This document shows, piece after piece, positions 52,859 through 60,608 of a DNA stretch of 64,000 nt (position 1 is its first letter; every line of letters starts with the position of its first letter). Source of the DNA: Streptomyces griseocarneus (GTDB lineage: Bacteria; Actinomycetota; Actinomycetes; Streptomycetales; Streptomycetaceae); contig PENC01000003.1 of the NCBI GenBank assembly GCA_003674045.1, positions 372,001 through 436,000 of the forward strand. The letters are read 5' to 3'. The translations under genes were made by a program, and so were the position numbers. The notes under the pieces are model-generated. The model searched no databases. It was not told the origin of the DNA and saw only the letters and a list, made by a program, of their open reading frames with translations.

Positions 52859-53628
52859 ATTCGTCCATTGCCGCAGGGAAGTTCGTCGTATCCGTCCATG
52901 ACGTGGCCCCCGCGAGCATCGGGCAGACCTGTCGGTGGCTGCGTTCGCTCGACGCGCGCGGGATCCCCGCCACTTTGCTGATCATCGCCGGACCGTGGCG
53001 CGGCCCCGCGCTGAACGAGTCGCCAGAGCTGATCACCGAGCTGCACGCGGCCGCGGCGCGCGGTCATGAGCTGTCGCTGCACGGCTGGAGCCACGCCGCC
53101 GTCACGGGCGGATCCCGCCGGCGGCAGGCCGTGGGACGCGTCGTGGCCCGCGGAGCCGCCGAGTTCTGCGCCCTCGACGAGGAGCAGGCGGCCCTGCGAC
53201 TGCGCCGGGGCCTGACCCAACTGCGGGCAGCCGGAATCGAGCCGACAGGCTTCACCCCACCGGGATGGCTGGCGGCTCCGGGCACCGTCCGCGCGGCGCG
53301 CCGCCTGGGCCTGCGCTACATCACCTCGCACTGGGCGGTGCGCGACCTGGCCACCGGGCGGAGCCTGGCCATCCCCGCGCTGTCGCACCGGCCCGGCGCG
53401 CGGAGCGAGCGACTCGGCTCCCGCCTGCTCGGCGCCGTCGTCCGGCACTGCGCGCGGAACGGCCGCCCGTTCCGTATCGCCCTGCACCCCGACGACCTGG
53501 CCCGGCAGGGGCTGCGCGGGACGACGCTGTCCGCGATCGACACCGCCCTCGCGGCCGGCCTCCGGCCGGTGACCTACGCGGATCTCCTCGGCGCGCTGCC
53601 AGGGCACGACCCGGGCCGACGTCCGTAG
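52855..53628 (+). CDS. DUF2334-type polysaccharide deacetylase
   Basis: A 257-residue deacetylase: VVSVHDVAPAS (metal Asp), HELSLHGWSHA (metal His pair), GFTPPGWLA and FRIALHPDD. No signal peptide is obvious, so it may act in the cytosol on a lipid-linked or free N-acetyl sugar. GTG 52855 overlaps the MFS stop (GTGA). With the upstream glycosyltransferase it resembles GlcNAc transfer followed by deacetylation, as in mycothiol or glycolipid assembly; this is inference. Confidence 0.85.
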   Translation: MNSSIAAGKFVVSVHDVAPASIGQTCRWLRSLDARGIPATLLIIAGPWRGPALNESPELITELHAAAARGHELSLHGWSHAAVTGGSRRRQAVGRVVARGAAEFCALDEEQAALRLRRGLTQLRAAGIEPTGFTPPGWLAAPGTVRAARRLGLRYITSHWAVRDLATGRSLAIPALSHRPGARSERLGSRLLGAVVRHCARNGRPFRIALHPDDLARQGLRGTTLSAIDTALAAGLRPVTYADLLGALPGHDPGRRP

Positions 53629-53645
53629 CCGCCCCGAGGGGGCGG
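53629..53645. terminator. Bidirectional hairpin between convergent genes
   Basis: CCGCCCC (53629-53635) pairs with GGGGCGG (53639-53645) around GAG, directly after the deacetylase stop codon and before the convergent PLP enzyme stop. Confidence 0.65.
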
Positions 53646-53646
53646 A

Positions 53647-54831
53647 TCAGAGAGCGTCGAGGGCCTGGGCGAGGTCGGCGATGAGGTCGTCGGCGTCCTC
53701 CAGGCCGACGGACAGGCGGATCATGCTGTCAGTGATGCCCCGCCTGGCGCGCTCGGCCGGGTCGAGGCCGTGGTGGGTGGTGGTGACCGGCTGGGTGACC
53801 AGGCTCTCCACACCGCCGAGGCTGGGGGCGATGGTGAACAGCCGCAACCCGTCCACGACCGTGACGGTCTGCTCGGCGGTGGCGTCGAGGACGGCGCTGA
53901 GCACGCCGCCGCCCCCACGCATCTGGGCGTCGACGATCCGCTTGGCCTCCCCGGTGGCCAGGCCCGGGTAGTCGACCCGGGCCACGCGGGGGTGAGCGGC
54001 GAGGAAGGAGGCGATGGCGGCGGCGGTGGCGTTCTGCGCGCGTACGCGAACGGGCAGGGAACGCAGGGAGCGGGCCAGCAGGGCGGCGGTCTCGGGGGCG
54101 ATCGTCTGGCCGAGGTTCCTGCGCCACACGGCGACGGGGGCGAGCAGACCGGCGGGGCCGGTCAGGACACCGGCGGTCAGGTCGGAGTGGCCGCCCAGGT
54201 ACTTGGTGGCCGAGTGGACGACCAGGTCCGCGCCGTGCCGGAGCGGATTCTGGTTCACGGGGGTGGCGAAGGTGTTGTCCACGACCGACAGCGCTCCCGC
54301 CGCGCGGGCCCGCGCGGCGATGGCGGCGATGTCGAGGACGGCCAGGGCGGGGTTGGAGGGGGTCTCGAAGAACACGATCCGCGTACGGTCCGTCAGCACC
54401 TCGGGCAGCCGGGCGGTCTCGTCGGCCCGCAGGAAAGTGGTGGTGATGCCGAGCTGCGGCAGGCCGGCGCTCAGCAGCTCGAAGGTGCCGCCGTAGACGT
54501 CCCCGACGCATACGATGTGCTCCCCGGCCCGCGTATGGCCCAGGAACGTCGCGGCCTCGGCGGCCATGCCGGAGGAGAACGCCAGCGCCTGCTCGCCGCC
54601 CTCCAGGTCGGCGAGCTTGGCCTCCAGGGAGCGGATGGTCGGGTTGAGGCCGTACCGGGTGTAGAGGTTGCCGGGCGTGCGCCCCTCGACGACGTCGAGC
54701 AGGTCGGCGGTGGAGCCGAAGGCGAACGTGGAGTGGGTGTACAGCGGTGTGTGGACCGCTCCCTCGGGGTCACGGCGCTCACCGGCGTGCACGCAACGGG
54801 TGGACAGTCCCTGCTCGGTGGGGTCGCTCAT
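53647..54831 (-). CDS. Cystathionine gamma-synthase family PLP enzyme
   Basis: A 394-residue trans-sulfuration enzyme. The PLP lysine is in HSATKYLGGHSD, the SSGMAAEAATFL region binds the cofactor phosphate, and NPTIRSLEAKLADLEGG and RNLGQTIAPE are standard. It may be cystathionine gamma-synthase, gamma-lyase or O-acylhomoserine sulfhydrylase; sequence alone does not separate them. ATG 54831 has AGGAGA. It stands alone on the minus strand and is probably housekeeping. Confidence 0.92.
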   Translation of the reverse strand: MSDPTEQGLSTRCVHAGERRDPEGAVHTPLYTHSTFAFGSTADLLDVVEGRTPGNLYTRYGLNPTIRSLEAKLADLEGGEQALAFSSGMAAEAATFLGHTRAGEHIVCVGDVYGGTFELLSAGLPQLGITTTFLRADETARLPEVLTDRTRIVFFETPSNPALAVLDIAAIAARARAAGALSVVDNTFATPVNQNPLRHGADLVVHSATKYLGGHSDLTAGVLTGPAGLLAPVAVWRRNLGQTIAPETAALLARSLRSLPVRVRAQNATAAAIASFLAAHPRVARVDYPGLATGEAKRIVDAQMRGGGGVLSAVLDATAEQTVTVVDGLRLFTIAPSLGGVESLVTQPVTTTHHGLDPAERARRGITDSMIRLSVGLEDADDLIADLAQALDAL

Positions 54832-55068
54832 GCGTCTCCTGCCTTTTCCGCCTCCGCCTTCCTGGGAACGTGATGCCCATTCGTCGTGTGGACATGCGAC
54901 GGGGGAGCGCGGGGGGCGGCCTCCGGTCGCACCCCCCGTGCCGAGGCGCCGCCTTCCCTCGCCCGTCCATGTCTCGGAGAATTCCTCGTAGTTGCACCGT
55001 GTACGACGCATCGGCGGATCGGTCCGGCCACGGCCGGCGGCGGAGCAATCCGGAACGGGGGCGGCGGC

Positions 55069-55347
55069 ATGACTGTTGCGGACACCGCGAGCGGTGGCAC
55101 CGCGTGGCGCGGCGACTTCACCGAGCCGCACCGGCGCGTCCCGGACGCCGGGCCGCTGCGCAGACGCCCGCTGTACCACGCGTGCCGGAGCGCGGCGCCC
55201 GCCGTCGCCACCGGACTGACCCTGACGCGGGGTACGGTCCGGCACCCGGTTCCGGAACGGACCCTCTCCGCACTGCACCGTGCCGTCGCGGCGGCCCCGG
55301 TCCGCCCGGTCCGTTCGGTCGCCACGGGAAGCCGGGGCGTTCGGTGA
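55069..55347 (+). CDS. Small protein coupled to the glycosyltransferase
   Basis: A possible 92-residue gene from ATG 55069 with a GGAACGGGGG site. The N-terminal AWRGDFTEPHRRVPDAG and RRRPLYHACRSAAPAVA have a membrane-enzyme-like flavour, but the rest is Arg/Ala-rich and I recognise no family. It may be a truncated gene. Its stop overlaps the glycosyltransferase GTG start (GTGA), the same coupling seen in the nearby operon, which is the main reason to consider it real. Confidence 0.4.
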   Translation: MTVADTASGGTAWRGDFTEPHRRVPDAGPLRRRPLYHACRSAAPAVATGLTLTRGTVRHPVPERTLSALHRAVAAAPVRPVRSVATGSRGVR

Positions 55348-56567
55348 GACGAGTCCTGGACGGGGCGGCGGCGCGCGCCGCGGACACTCCGGCGCCCGAC
55401 GGTGACCGGCTCCGTGTCGTGGTCGTCGCGGAGTCCTTCGCACCGCAGCTCAACGGTGTCGCCCACAGCGTGCTCAGGGCGGCCGAGCATCTCGTGGCCC
55501 GGGGCCACACCCCGGTCGTCGTGGCGCCGGCGGCGGGGGCCGCGCGGCGGTACAGAGGCGAGGAATCCGAGCGGGAGTACGGCTACGAGGTGGTCCGGGT
55601 CCCGTCCGCGCCGCTGCCCGGCTATCCGGAGGTACGGATCGCGCTTCCGGGACGGCAGGTGGCCGCTGCCATCCGGCGCCACCGCCCCCACGTGGTCCAT
55701 CTGGCCGGTCCGTTCGTGCTCGGGGCGACAGGGATGGCCGCGGCCCGTCGGGCGGAGGTCCCGGCCGTGGCGGTGTTCCAGACGGACATGGCCGCCTATG
55801 CCGGCACCTACCTGCCGGTGGCGAAGAACGCCGGAGCCCGGCTCGCCTGGTGGCTCCTCCGGCGCCTCCACGCCGCGGCCGCCCGGACGCTGGCGCCGTC
55901 CGAGGCGTCGCTCCGTGCCCTGGCGGCGCATGGCGTGCCCCGCGTCCATCTGTGGCCCCGGGGTGTGGACTGCGCACGGTTCCACCCCCGCCATCGCGAC
56001 GACGCCCTGCGCCGACGGCTCGGCGGTTCCGATGCTCAAATCCTGGTGGGATACGTCGGGCGCCTCGCGCCGGAGAAGCAGGTCGACCGGCTGACGGAGG
56101 TGTCCCGGATCCCGGGAGTCCGGCTGGTGGTCGTCGGTGACGGCCCCTGCCGGTCCCGGCTGGAGGACGCGCTGCCGGACGCGGTCTTCCTGGGCCGCCG
56201 GACCGGCCACGAACTCGCCCGTCTCTACGCCTCGTTCGACGTGTTCGTGCACGCGGGGCCCTTCGAGACCTTCGGCCAGACCATCCAGGAGGCCATGGCG
56301 AGCGGCCTGCCCACCGTCGCCCCGGCGGTCGGAGGACCGCTGGACCTCGTCCGTCCGGGGCGGACCGGGTTCCTCGTCCCGCCCGGCGACCGACGGGCGT
56401 TCCGGGAGTCCGTGGAACGGCTCGCCCGGAGCGAGGACCTGCGTGTGGCACTCGGCCGGGCGGCCCGTGCCGCCGTGGCGGAACGCAGCTGGACGGCGGT
56501 CGGTGACCGGCTCGTCGGGCACTACCGGCTCGCCATCGCGGAGACGGCCCGGCACCGGTGGACGTGA
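55344..56567 (+). CDS. GT4-family glycosyltransferase, MgtA/PimB-like
   Basis: A 407-residue GT-B enzyme. VVVVAESFAPQLNGVAHSVL is the start pattern of mannosyltransferases of the MgtA/PimB type, followed by FQTDMAAYAGTYL, GYVGRLAPEKQVDRL and GPFETFGQTIQEAMASGLPT with EX7E. In actinobacteria such enzymes add mannose or glucuronic acid to diacylglycerol or phosphatidylinositol acceptors. GTG 55344 overlaps a small upstream frame. It is followed by a hydrolase and an FAD monooxygenase on the same strand. Confidence 0.9.
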   Translation: MRRVLDGAAARAADTPAPDGDRLRVVVVAESFAPQLNGVAHSVLRAAEHLVARGHTPVVVAPAAGAARRYRGEESEREYGYEVVRVPSAPLPGYPEVRIALPGRQVAAAIRRHRPHVVHLAGPFVLGATGMAAARRAEVPAVAVFQTDMAAYAGTYLPVAKNAGARLAWWLLRRLHAAAARTLAPSEASLRALAAHGVPRVHLWPRGVDCARFHPRHRDDALRRRLGGSDAQILVGYVGRLAPEKQVDRLTEVSRIPGVRLVVVGDGPCRSRLEDALPDAVFLGRRTGHELARLYASFDVFVHAGPFETFGQTIQEAMASGLPTVAPAVGGPLDLVRPGRTGFLVPPGDRRAFRESVERLARSEDLRVALGRAARAAVAERSWTAVGDRLVGHYRLAIAETARHRWT

Positions 56568-56628
56568 ACCGGCCGCCGCGCAGGAGACGACGACCGGTCC
56601 GGACACCTCCCGAAGGAGCTGATCTTCC

Positions 56629-57549
56629 ATGCGACGGAGACCCGCCGTTCTCGCGGCCGAGCACATCCGCAGCACCGATCCGGCGGCCGGCACCGCCGTG
56701 TTCCTGCACGGGCTGGGCGGCTGGACCCACAACTGGGCCGGTCTGATCGACCTCGTGCGGACCTCGGTGCACTGCCTGGCCGTCGACCTCCCCGGCTTCG
56801 GGCGGTCGGCGCCGCCGCCCGACGGGGACACCACCGTCGAACGCCAGGCGGCGGCCGTGGCCGGTCACCTCGACCGGACCGGGCACCGCCGCGTGCACCT
56901 GGTCGGCAACTCCCTGGGCGGCCTGATAGCCCTCCGCATCGGCGCGCAACGGCCCGAGCTCGTCCGCACCTTGACGCTGATCTCACCCGTACTCCCGTCC
57001 CTTCCGTCGGCGCAGGCTCTTCGGGTGGCCCTCCTCGGACTGCCGGGCGTCCCGCGCCTCCACTCCCGTCTGCTGGCCGCCCAGAGCCCCGGCCGCCAGC
57101 TGGACGACCTCTACCGCCTGATCTACGCGAACCCCGCTCTCGTCGGCGACGAACAACGGGCGATCGAGGCGCGTGAGCGCCGCCGTCGCGCGGAACTGCC
57201 CTATGCGCAGGACATGCTGGGCGGGGGAGCGCGCGCGGTGGTCCGCGCGTTCCTGCGGCAGGGCGAGACATCGGCATGGCGCCAGGCCCGCCGGATCACC
57301 GCGCCCACCCTGCTCGTGTACGGACGCGACGACCGCCTCGTCCCCTTCCGCACGGCGCGGCGCGCCTACGCGGCCTTCCGCGACGCCCGCCTCCTCACCC
57401 TGCCCGGCGTCGGCCACGTCGCCATGCAGGAGCAGCCGACCGCCGTGGCCGTGGCGCTCCGCGCGCTGTGGCAGACCGCACAGTCATCGAATTCCCCTCG
57501 ATGGCCGGATACTTGTTCTGTTGAACGACACGGAAGCGGCAGTAGGTGA
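56629..57549 (+). CDS. Alpha/beta hydrolase
   Basis: A 306-residue hydrolase: FLHGLGGWTHNW oxyanion region, GNSLGG nucleophile elbow, GRDDRLV (Asp) and GVGHVAMQE (His) complete the triad. The helical cap lies around residues 125-210. An esterase, lipase or thioesterase role is possible. ATG 56629 has AAGGAG 10 bases upstream. The C-terminal 25 residues (after LRALWQTAQ) are outside the fold and end 15 bases before the FAD monooxygenase start. Confidence 0.88.
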   Translation: MRRRPAVLAAEHIRSTDPAAGTAVFLHGLGGWTHNWAGLIDLVRTSVHCLAVDLPGFGRSAPPPDGDTTVERQAAAVAGHLDRTGHRRVHLVGNSLGGLIALRIGAQRPELVRTLTLISPVLPSLPSAQALRVALLGLPGVPRLHSRLLAAQSPGRQLDDLYRLIYANPALVGDEQRAIEARERRRRAELPYAQDMLGGGARAVVRAFLRQGETSAWRQARRITAPTLLVYGRDDRLVPFRTARRAYAAFRDARLLTLPGVGHVAMQEQPTAVAVALRALWQTAQSSNSPRWPDTCSVERHGSGSR

Positions 57550-57564
57550 CGAGGGGGATCGGTC

Positions 57565-59187
57565 ATGGGGGACCGGGTTTCGGTACTGGTCGTCGGCGCG
57601 GGCCTGGCGGGCCTGTCCAGCGCGATGTTCCTGGCGCAGCGGGGAGTGGACGTGCTGCTGGTGGAGCGGCGCCCCGGGACGTCGCCCTTCCCGCGGGCGG
57701 TGGGGCAGAACCAGCGCACGATGGAGCTGCTGGGGTTCGGCGGCGTCGCCGACGCGGTGCGGGCGTGTGCGCCGGAGGCGGCGGAGTTCAGGGTCAGGAT
57801 CGCGGCCGGTATACGGGGCCCGGCCTTCCAGGAGTCCGTCTACGACGGCACCGTCGTCGACGCGGGAGTGCTGTCCCCGGCCGCGTGGGGCATGGCCGGC
57901 CAGGACAAGGCGGAGCCGGTGCTGCGCCGGCGCGCCGAGGATCTCGGTGCCGAGCTGCGCTTCGACACCGAGCTGGTGTCGTTCGCACAGGACGGGACCG
58001 GGGTGACCGCGGTACTGCGCGAGCGCGGCGGCGAGGCGACGACCCGGGCGCGGGCCGACTACCTCGTCGCGGCGGACGGTGGACGCGGCGCGGTACGGGA
58101 GGCGCTCGGCATCGGCCGGCACGGTCCGGGCAGCCTCTCGCACAACATCAGCATGATCTTCGACGCGGACCTCGGCGACCTGGTCGATCACGAGCGGCCC
58201 ACATTGCATCTGCTCCGCAACGAGCGGATCGCCGGGGCGTTCGCCACCCTCGACCCTGCCGCCGGACGGTACCTGTTCAGCACCACGTACGACCCCGGCG
58301 ACGGCGAGTCGCCCGAGGACTTCACCGAGGACCGCTGCACCGAGCTGATCCGGACGGTCACCGAGCTGCCCGGCCTCGACGTACGTCTCAGGGCCGTGCA
58401 GCCATGGGAGATGGCGGCCGCGGTGGCGGACCGGTTCCGGGCGGGGCGTGTGCTGCTGGCCGGTGACGCGGCCAAGGTCACCCCGCCGGTCGGCGGGTTC
58501 GGCGGCAACACCGCGATCGGCGACGCCTACGACCTGGCGTGGAAACTCGCGGCGGTGCTCGACGCCTCGGCCGGCCCCGGGCTGCTCGACAGCTACGACG
58601 CCGAGCGGCGCCCGATCGCCGACCGGGTCGTCGCCGAGTCGCTGCGGCTTCAGGTCAGCCGTGGGTTCGCGCCGGGCGAGGAGGACGAGGAGGACGAGGA
58701 GGACGGGGAGGACACGGAAAAGGTCTCCGAGCAGCAGAAGGCGGTCGAGCTCACGCTCGGCTTCCGCTACCGCTCCGCCGCGGTGCTCACCGAGGACGAC
58801 GACCCCGCCGACGAGGAGGACCCGTACGGCCCGACCGGGCGGCCCGGCTTCCGCGCACCGCACGTGTGGCTGCGCCGAGGCGGCGGCACCGCGTCCACGG
58901 TGGAGTTCTTCGGGCGCGATTTCGTGCTCCTGACCGGAGCGGACGGCGGGCTCTGGGCCGAGGCGGCCGGAGAGGCGTCCGCGCGCCTCGGCGTCACCGT
59001 GCGGACGCACGTGATCGGCGAGGAGCCGGTCGACGGCGCCGGCGAGTTCCTCGCCCGGTACGGGATCGGTGCCTCGGGGGCGAGCCTGGTCCGGCCGGAC
59101 GGTGTGGTCGCCTGGCGCACCGCGGACGCGCCCGGCGATCCGGTGCGGGCCCTGTCGGACGTGCTCACCACGGTGCTGGCGCGGTAG
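57565..59187 (+). CDS. FAD-dependent aromatic monooxygenase
   Basis: A 540-residue class A flavoprotein hydroxylase. VLVVGAGLAGLSSAMFLAQR binds the ADP moiety, ADGGRGAVRE is the DG motif, and LLAGDAAKVTPPVGGFGGNT binds FAD ribityl, where Lys replaces the usual His after GDAA. The thioredoxin-like C-terminal domain is present. An acidic insert (EEDEEDEEDGED) interrupts the middle. Such enzymes hydroxylate polyketide or phenolic rings using NAD(P)H and O2. ATG 57565 has GAGGGG upstream. No polyketide synthase is in the window, so the substrate is unclear. Confidence 0.9.
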   Translation: MGDRVSVLVVGAGLAGLSSAMFLAQRGVDVLLVERRPGTSPFPRAVGQNQRTMELLGFGGVADAVRACAPEAAEFRVRIAAGIRGPAFQESVYDGTVVDAGVLSPAAWGMAGQDKAEPVLRRRAEDLGAELRFDTELVSFAQDGTGVTAVLRERGGEATTRARADYLVAADGGRGAVREALGIGRHGPGSLSHNISMIFDADLGDLVDHERPTLHLLRNERIAGAFATLDPAAGRYLFSTTYDPGDGESPEDFTEDRCTELIRTVTELPGLDVRLRAVQPWEMAAAVADRFRAGRVLLAGDAAKVTPPVGGFGGNTAIGDAYDLAWKLAAVLDASAGPGLLDSYDAERRPIADRVVAESLRLQVSRGFAPGEEDEEDEEDGEDTEKVSEQQKAVELTLGFRYRSAAVLTEDDDPADEEDPYGPTGRPGFRAPHVWLRRGGGTASTVEFFGRDFVLLTGADGGLWAEAAGEASARLGVTVRTHVIGEEPVDGAGEFLARYGIGASGASLVRPDGVVAWRTADAPGDPVRALSDVLTTVLAR

Positions 59188-59204
59188 CCGAGGCTCCGTC
59201 ATAT

Positions 59205-59232
59205 CCGCTGCCGGGACATTTCCCGGCAGCGG
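59205..59232 (+). terminator. Hairpin after the FAD monooxygenase
   Basis: CCGCTGCCGGG (59205-59215) pairs perfectly over 11 bp with 59222-59232 around a 6-base loop, 17 bases past the stop codon. Confidence 0.8.
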
Positions 59233-59491
59233 AGTCGTGTCCGCTACGTGTACGAGGCGATCACCCCGCCGTGCCTGAGCGGCGGCAGCACGTGGTCCCG
59301 TAGCCCGGGCCGGGCTTCCCGCCGGGCAGGCAGAACACCTCGGGAGCCGCCTTCTTGCTTAAAGAACTCTTAGCGGTGCCTGGGATACATGGTCGCAATG
59401 AACCTCAGGGCCGGTCGTCGACGGGATCGTCCGCAGGATGCCGGATGCCACCGCCCTGTCCTCGGGTACCAGAACGATCCGGAGTACACAG
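59233..59491. other. Intergenic region before the esterase gene
   Basis: No gene is supported. An AT-richer pocket near 59355-59375 (CTTAAAGAACTCTTAG, containing AAGA/TCTT arms) probably holds the esterase promoter or an operator. Confidence 0.35.
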
Positions 59492-60595
59492 ATGACACGC
59501 CCCCCTACCGACGTCGAGGTCTTCCATGCCGAGGGCGGCCGCCGTTCCCGGACCAGGAAGCGCTGGATCCCCGTCGTGGCCGTGGCCGCCGTGCTCGGGC
59601 TGGCCGCGTGGCCGGTGCTCGACCACGCCGGGGTGTTCTCCGACAAGGGCGATCCCATCAGCTTCGGCCAGGACGGCAAGCCGGGCGGGTCGGGCACCGG
59701 CAAGACGTCCATGCCGACGGGGCCGGAGGCGAAGTTCACCGTCGCGGGCACGGTACCGGAGGACGGCAGCAAGATCGCGGTCACCGAGTACATAGGCAAG
59801 AAGTCCGGGTTCAAGGGCAAGGTGTGGGTCTGGGTCCCGCCGCAGTACAAGGACCCGAAGTACGCGAAGAGCGGGTTCCCCGTGATGATCGCGCTGCCCG
59901 GTGGCGCCGGGTACCCGAACAACTACTGGATGGGCACCGACCTCAAGCTCGAGGCGAGCATCTCCAAGTGGTCGCAGGAGGGCAAGAGCCTGCCGTTCAT
60001 CGTGGTCATGCCGGTGCTCAACCCCGAGAACCACGACACGGACGCCAAGGACCCCAAGGCGGGCCAGTACTGGGACGGCAGCGACATCCCCGGCCAGCCG
60101 AAGATGGGCACCTGGCTGACCGAGGACGTCCCGGACCTGGTCAAGGAGAACTTCCGCACGATCGACTCCCGCGACGGCTGGGCCTTCATGGGGTCCTCCA
60201 CCGGCGGCTTCGCGGGCCTGAAGTCCGTGCTGCAGAAGCCGGACAAGTTCAAGGCCGTCATCGCCTCGGGCCCGGACATCGTCCCGGACTCCCGGCTGTG
60301 GGCCGGGCACGGGAAGGAGAAGGCGGCCAACAACCCGAAGGTGCTCGCCCCCGAGCTGATCAAGGCCGGACAGCCGGACGTCTACCTCGGCTTCCAGGTC
60401 GGCACCAAGGAGACCTCGGCGATGCCCCCGATCGAGGACTTCGTCAAGCGGTACTCCAAGGGCCCGATCCACACCAAGCTCAGCGTCATCGAGGGCGGCA
60501 GCCACAACGCGAAGACCTACGTGCCGAACATGGAGACGGGCGGCCTCATCCAGTGGATCAGCGAGCACATGCAGGGCCCCGTTCCCTCCTCCTGA
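59492..60595 (+). CDS. Membrane-anchored esterase (alpha/beta fold, EsteraseD/mycolyltransferase-like)
   Basis: A 367-residue protein. Residues about 25-45 form a single membrane helix (WIPVVAVAAVLGLAAWPVL) after a basic segment, so the enzyme faces outward. The catalytic domain has GSSTGGFAG as nucleophile elbow, PGGAGYPNNYW as oxyanion loop and EGGSHNAKTYV with a late His. The pattern matches esterases of the mycolyltransferase-like PF00756 group common in actinobacteria. ATG 59492 has GGAG 8 bases upstream. Confidence 0.82.
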   Translation: MTRPPTDVEVFHAEGGRRSRTRKRWIPVVAVAAVLGLAAWPVLDHAGVFSDKGDPISFGQDGKPGGSGTGKTSMPTGPEAKFTVAGTVPEDGSKIAVTEYIGKKSGFKGKVWVWVPPQYKDPKYAKSGFPVMIALPGGAGYPNNYWMGTDLKLEASISKWSQEGKSLPFIVVMPVLNPENHDTDAKDPKAGQYWDGSDIPGQPKMGTWLTEDVPDLVKENFRTIDSRDGWAFMGSSTGGFAGLKSVLQKPDKFKAVIASGPDIVPDSRLWAGHGKEKAANNPKVLAPELIKAGQPDVYLGFQVGTKETSAMPPIEDFVKRYSKGPIHTKLSVIEGGSHNAKTYVPNMETGGLIQWISEHMQGPVPSS

Positions 60596-60608
60596 TCCGG
60601 GACGCCGT

